DNA of 7,589 bases from Beijerinckiaceae bacterium (GTDB lineage: Bacteria; Pseudomonadota; Alphaproteobacteria; Rhizobiales; Beijerinckiaceae). The notes beneath the pieces are model-generated. The model had not been told where the DNA came from. It did not search any database and worked only from the letters and a program-made list of their open reading frames with translations. This document shows positions 5,340 to 7,589 of the stretch, piece after piece; position 1 is the stretch's first letter; every line of letters starts with the position of its first letter. The position numbers and the translations under genes were made by a program. Location of the stretch: contig CANGOK010000163.1 in NCBI GenBank assembly GCA_947455285.1, positions 1 to 7,589 on the forward strand. The letters are read 5' to 3'.

Positions 5340-7589
5340 TGGACAGCCTCAATAAGTTCGAGACGGGCGATAGGGGTGAATTCGTGACGATCCTTGCCGC
5401 CGACACGCTCGGCCCAAGGGTCGATCTGCGCCTTGCGCTGTGAGATCACGAATCGTTGAAACAGGCCCCTGCGGCGGCTCTCGTCATCCACGATCTGCGC
5501 ACGGATTGTATCGACGCCCACACGGCGCGCCCATTTATAGATGCGCTCGAGGTAGAAGCCCTGCTCCCGATAAAGCTGCGCAAGGGCCGCGATATGTTCG
5601 ATGCAGGCCTCTTCAGTCGTCACTTTGCAAAGAAGCTCCGTCTCGCGCAGATGCAGGCCCGCAGCGCCGCCGAACAGAATATCATATCCCGCATCTGTGC
5701 AGATGACGCCGATGTCCTTGCAGGTCGATTCCGCGCAGTTGCGAGGACAGCCGGAGACTGCGAGTTTGAGCTTGTGCGGCGTCCATGAACCCCACATGAA
5801 TTTCTCGATTTTGACGCCGAGGCCGGTGGAATCCTGCGTGCCGAAGCGACACCAATCGGTTCCCACGCAGGTCTTTACGGTGCGCAAGCCCTTTGCATAG
5901 GCATGGCCGGACACCATGCCTGCCTGATTGAGCTCAGCCCAGACCGCAGGCAGGTCTTCCTTTTTCACGCCGAGCAGATCAATGCGTTGGCCGCCCGTCA
6001 CCTTGACCGTGGGGATATTGAACCGTTCCGTGACATCCGCAATGGCGCGCAATTCCTTGGCGCTGGTGAGCCCGCCCCACATGCGTGGAACGACCGAGTA
6101 GGTTCCATCCTTCTGGATATTGGCGTGGACGCGCTCGTTGATGTAGCGGGACTGGCTGTCGTCCTGATATTCCTCGGGCCAATCGCACAGCAGATAATAG
6201 TTGAGCGCAGGGCGGCATTTGGCGCAGCCGCAAGAACTCTTCCATTCAAGCTCCTGCATGACGGCAGGAACTGTCTTGAGTTCCTTGGCGAGGATCAATC
6301 GCCGTACATCGGCATGGCCAAGATCGGTGCAACCGCAAATGGGCTCAACAGCGGCCTTCTGGAAGCCTTCGCCGAGGCTGATGGAGAGCAGTTGCTCCAC
6401 AAGACCCGTGCAGGTTCCGCAAGAGGCGGAAGCCTTCGTGTGCGCTCGCACGCCGTTAACATCGGTGAGTTGTTTCGTCGTGATGGCCTCGACGATCGTT
6501 CCCTTGCAGACGCCGTTGCAGCCGCAGATTTCAGCCCCATCAGGCAGCGCGGCAACGGCCGACATAGGGTCCGCCTTGGCGCCCCCGGCAAAGCTTTGAC
6601 CGAAGATAAGAACATCTCGCATGTCGCTGATATCGGCGCCGCTCTTCAATAAATCGAAGAACCAGGCGCTATCGGCGGTGTCCCCATACATGACCGCGCC
6701 GATTAATTTATCGTCACGCAGGATCAGTCTCTTGTAGACTCCGCGCGCGGCGTCTCGAAGCACGATTTCCTCGCGGTCCTTTCCTTCGGCGAAATCTCCG
6801 GCGGAGAAGAGATCAATCCCGGTCACCTTCAACTTGGTCGAGAGGATTGAGCCTTCATAGGTCGGCCCACCATTGTCCGTCAGACGGGCTGCGACCACTT
6901 TCGCCATTTCGAACAGCGGCGCGACAAGGCCATAGCATTGACCGCGATGCTCAACGCATTCGCCAATGGCGAAGACATTGGGATCGTCGGTGCGCATGAA
7001 ATCATCGACCACGACTCCGCGGTTGACCGTAAGGCCTGCGTCCTTCGCAAGCGCAGCGCTGGGACGAATGCCGACGGCCATGACGACGAGGGCGGCAGGG
7101 ATCACGCGTCCATCTTCGAGTTCGACGGCGCTCACGGCCCCATTCTCGCCAAGGATGGCTTTCGTATTGGCCTTGGTGATGACGTCTATTCCGCGTCGTT
7201 CGATGGCTTTTTGCAGGAGATACCCGGCTGCAGGATCAAGCTGGCGCTCCATCAGCGTGGACGTGAGGTGAATGACGCTGACCTTCATGCCGCGCATGGA
7301 TAGTCCAGCGGCGGCTTCAAGGCCAAGCAGACCTCCGCCGATCACCACTGCGGATCCGCCCTTTTCCGCTGCGGCCAACATGGCGTTCACATCGTCGAGA
7401 TCGCGGTAGCTGACGACCCCCTTCAGATCCTTGCCAGGAACGGGAACGATGAAGGGAGCGGAGCCGGTTGCGATCAGCAATTTGTCATAAGCAGTCTTGG
7501 CGCCCGTATCGTCCACGACCATTTTGGTCGCCCGATCGATGGAGACGATTGTGCGGCCGCGTCGCAGATCGATTTTGTGCGTCTCGTAC
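5336..7589 (-). CDS. nirB: Nitrite reductase [NAD(P)H] large subunit (5' end beyond the window)
   Basis: The frame is open from the right edge, so the protein is truncated at its N-terminus; 750 residues are visible and perhaps 60-90 are missing, including the first FAD-binding glycine motif. The visible part begins YETHKIDLRRGRTIVSIDRA. Numbering from there, the nucleotide-binding motif GGGLLGLEAA is at 84-93 and the FAD-contact segment NVFAIGE at about 204-210. A BFD-type [2Fe-2S] domain has Cys355, Cys357, Cys390 and Cys393. A second BFD-like segment has Cys418, Cys420, Cys455 and Cys458 and ends in CRPALNYYL. The siroheme-[4Fe-4S] site is Cys574 and Cys580 (TCVGTDWC) with Cys614 and Cys618 (GCPRNC). 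The enzyme takes six electrons from NAD(P)H to turn nitrite into ammonium in the cytoplasm. An ATG at 7522 lies inside the conserved FAD domain and is not the start. The stop overlaps nirD by 4 bp. The operon promoter is outside the window. Confidence 0.96.
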   Translation of the reverse strand, partial: YETHKIDLRRGRTIVSIDRATKMVVDDTGAKTAYDKLLIATGSAPFIVPVPGKDLKGVVSYRDLDDVNAMLAAAEKGGSAVVIGGGLLGLEAAAGLSMRGMKVSVIHLTSTLMERQLDPAAGYLLQKAIERRGIDVITKANTKAILGENGAVSAVELEDGRVIPAALVVMAVGIRPSAALAKDAGLTVNRGVVVDDFMRTDDPNVFAIGECVEHRGQCYGLVAPLFEMAKVVAARLTDNGGPTYEGSILSTKLKVTGIDLFSAGDFAEGKDREEIVLRDAARGVYKRLILRDDKLIGAVMYGDTADSAWFFDLLKSGADISDMRDVLIFGQSFAGGAKADPMSAVAALPDGAEICGCNGVCKGTIVEAITTKQLTDVNGVRAHTKASASCGTCTGLVEQLLSISLGEGFQKAAVEPICGCTDLGHADVRRLILAKELKTVPAVMQELEWKSSCGCAKCRPALNYYLLCDWPEEYQDDSQSRYINERVHANIQKDGTYSVVPRMWGGLTSAKELRAIADVTERFNIPTVKVTGGQRIDLLGVKKEDLPAVWAELNQAGMVSGHAYAKGLRTVKTCVGTDWCRFGTQDSTGLGVKIEKFMWGSWTPHKLKLAVSGCPRNCAESTCKDIGVICTDAGYDILFGGAAGLHLRETELLCKVTTEEACIEHIAALAQLYREQGFYLERIYKWARRVGVDTIRAQIVDDESRRRGLFQRFVISQRKAQIDPWAERVGGKDRHEFTPIARLELIEAVQ
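5347..5350 (-). promoter_or_regulatory. Ribosome binding site of nirD inside the end of nirB
   Basis: On the minus strand GAGG lies 7 bases before the nirD ATG, within the last codons of nirB. Together with the ATGA overlap it supports the chosen start and coupled translation of the two nitrite reductase subunits. Confidence 0.6.

Noticed and set aside
5903..6652. A 249-codon plus-strand open frame inside nirB
   Set aside because: It is antisense to the BFD and ferredoxin-like parts of nirB and shows no recognisable domain.
7520..7522. ATG at 7522 as the start of nirB
   Set aside because: The frame stays open to the window edge and the upstream residues (KIDLRRGRTIVSIDRA) match the conserved FAD domain of NirB, so the true start is further upstream.
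1..7589. Mobile element, CRISPR, toxin-antitoxin or phage-defence content
   Set aside because: I saw no direct repeat array, transposase, integrase, recombination site or small paired genes; every coding region belongs to a well-known metabolic or transport family.

Overview
The window reads as chromosomal DNA from a GC-rich proteobacterium, most likely an alphaproteobacterium of the Hyphomicrobiales (rhizobial or methylotroph-like). This placement is an inference from protein style, codon choice and gene order; no rRNA or other phylogenetic marker is present. Coding density is very high, and no stretch over 300 bases lacks a gene. I see no tRNA, rRNA, CRISPR array, insertion sequence, integrase or attachment site.

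Left block, plus strand, 1-2300: three closely spaced genes that look like one transcription unit. The first is only the last 60 codons of a protein whose tail resembles the alpha subunit of phthalate-dioxygenase-type Rieske ring-hydroxylating oxygenases. It is followed after 23 bp by a periplasmic binding protein of the Bug/TctC (tripartite tricarboxylate transporter) family, and after another 21 bp by a periplasmic binding protein of the NitT/TauT (NMT1/SsuA-like) ABC family. No membrane permease or ATPase lies in the window. The likely theme is uptake and oxidation of an organic, perhaps aromatic, acid, but the substrate cannot be read from the sequence.

Right block, minus strand, 7589-2336: an assimilatory nitrate/nitrite reduction operon in the order nirB (5' end beyond the window), nirD, nasA. 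nirB and nirD overlap by the four bases ATGA; nirD and nasA are 10 bp apart. NasA (Mo-bisMGD, [4Fe-4S], C-terminal BFD-type [2Fe-2S]) reduces nitrate to nitrite in the cytoplasm. NirBD (FAD, [2Fe-2S], siroheme-[4Fe-4S], plus the Rieske-fold small subunit) reduces nitrite to ammonium with NAD(P)H. The operon promoter and any nitrate transporter or regulator would lie past the right edge.

The two blocks converge with only 35 bp between stop codons; a short stem-loop covers the nasA stop. All the complete genes are intact and recognisable. I found no convincing undescribed system. The most interesting point is the tandem pair of binding proteins from two unrelated transporter classes behind an oxygenase gene.
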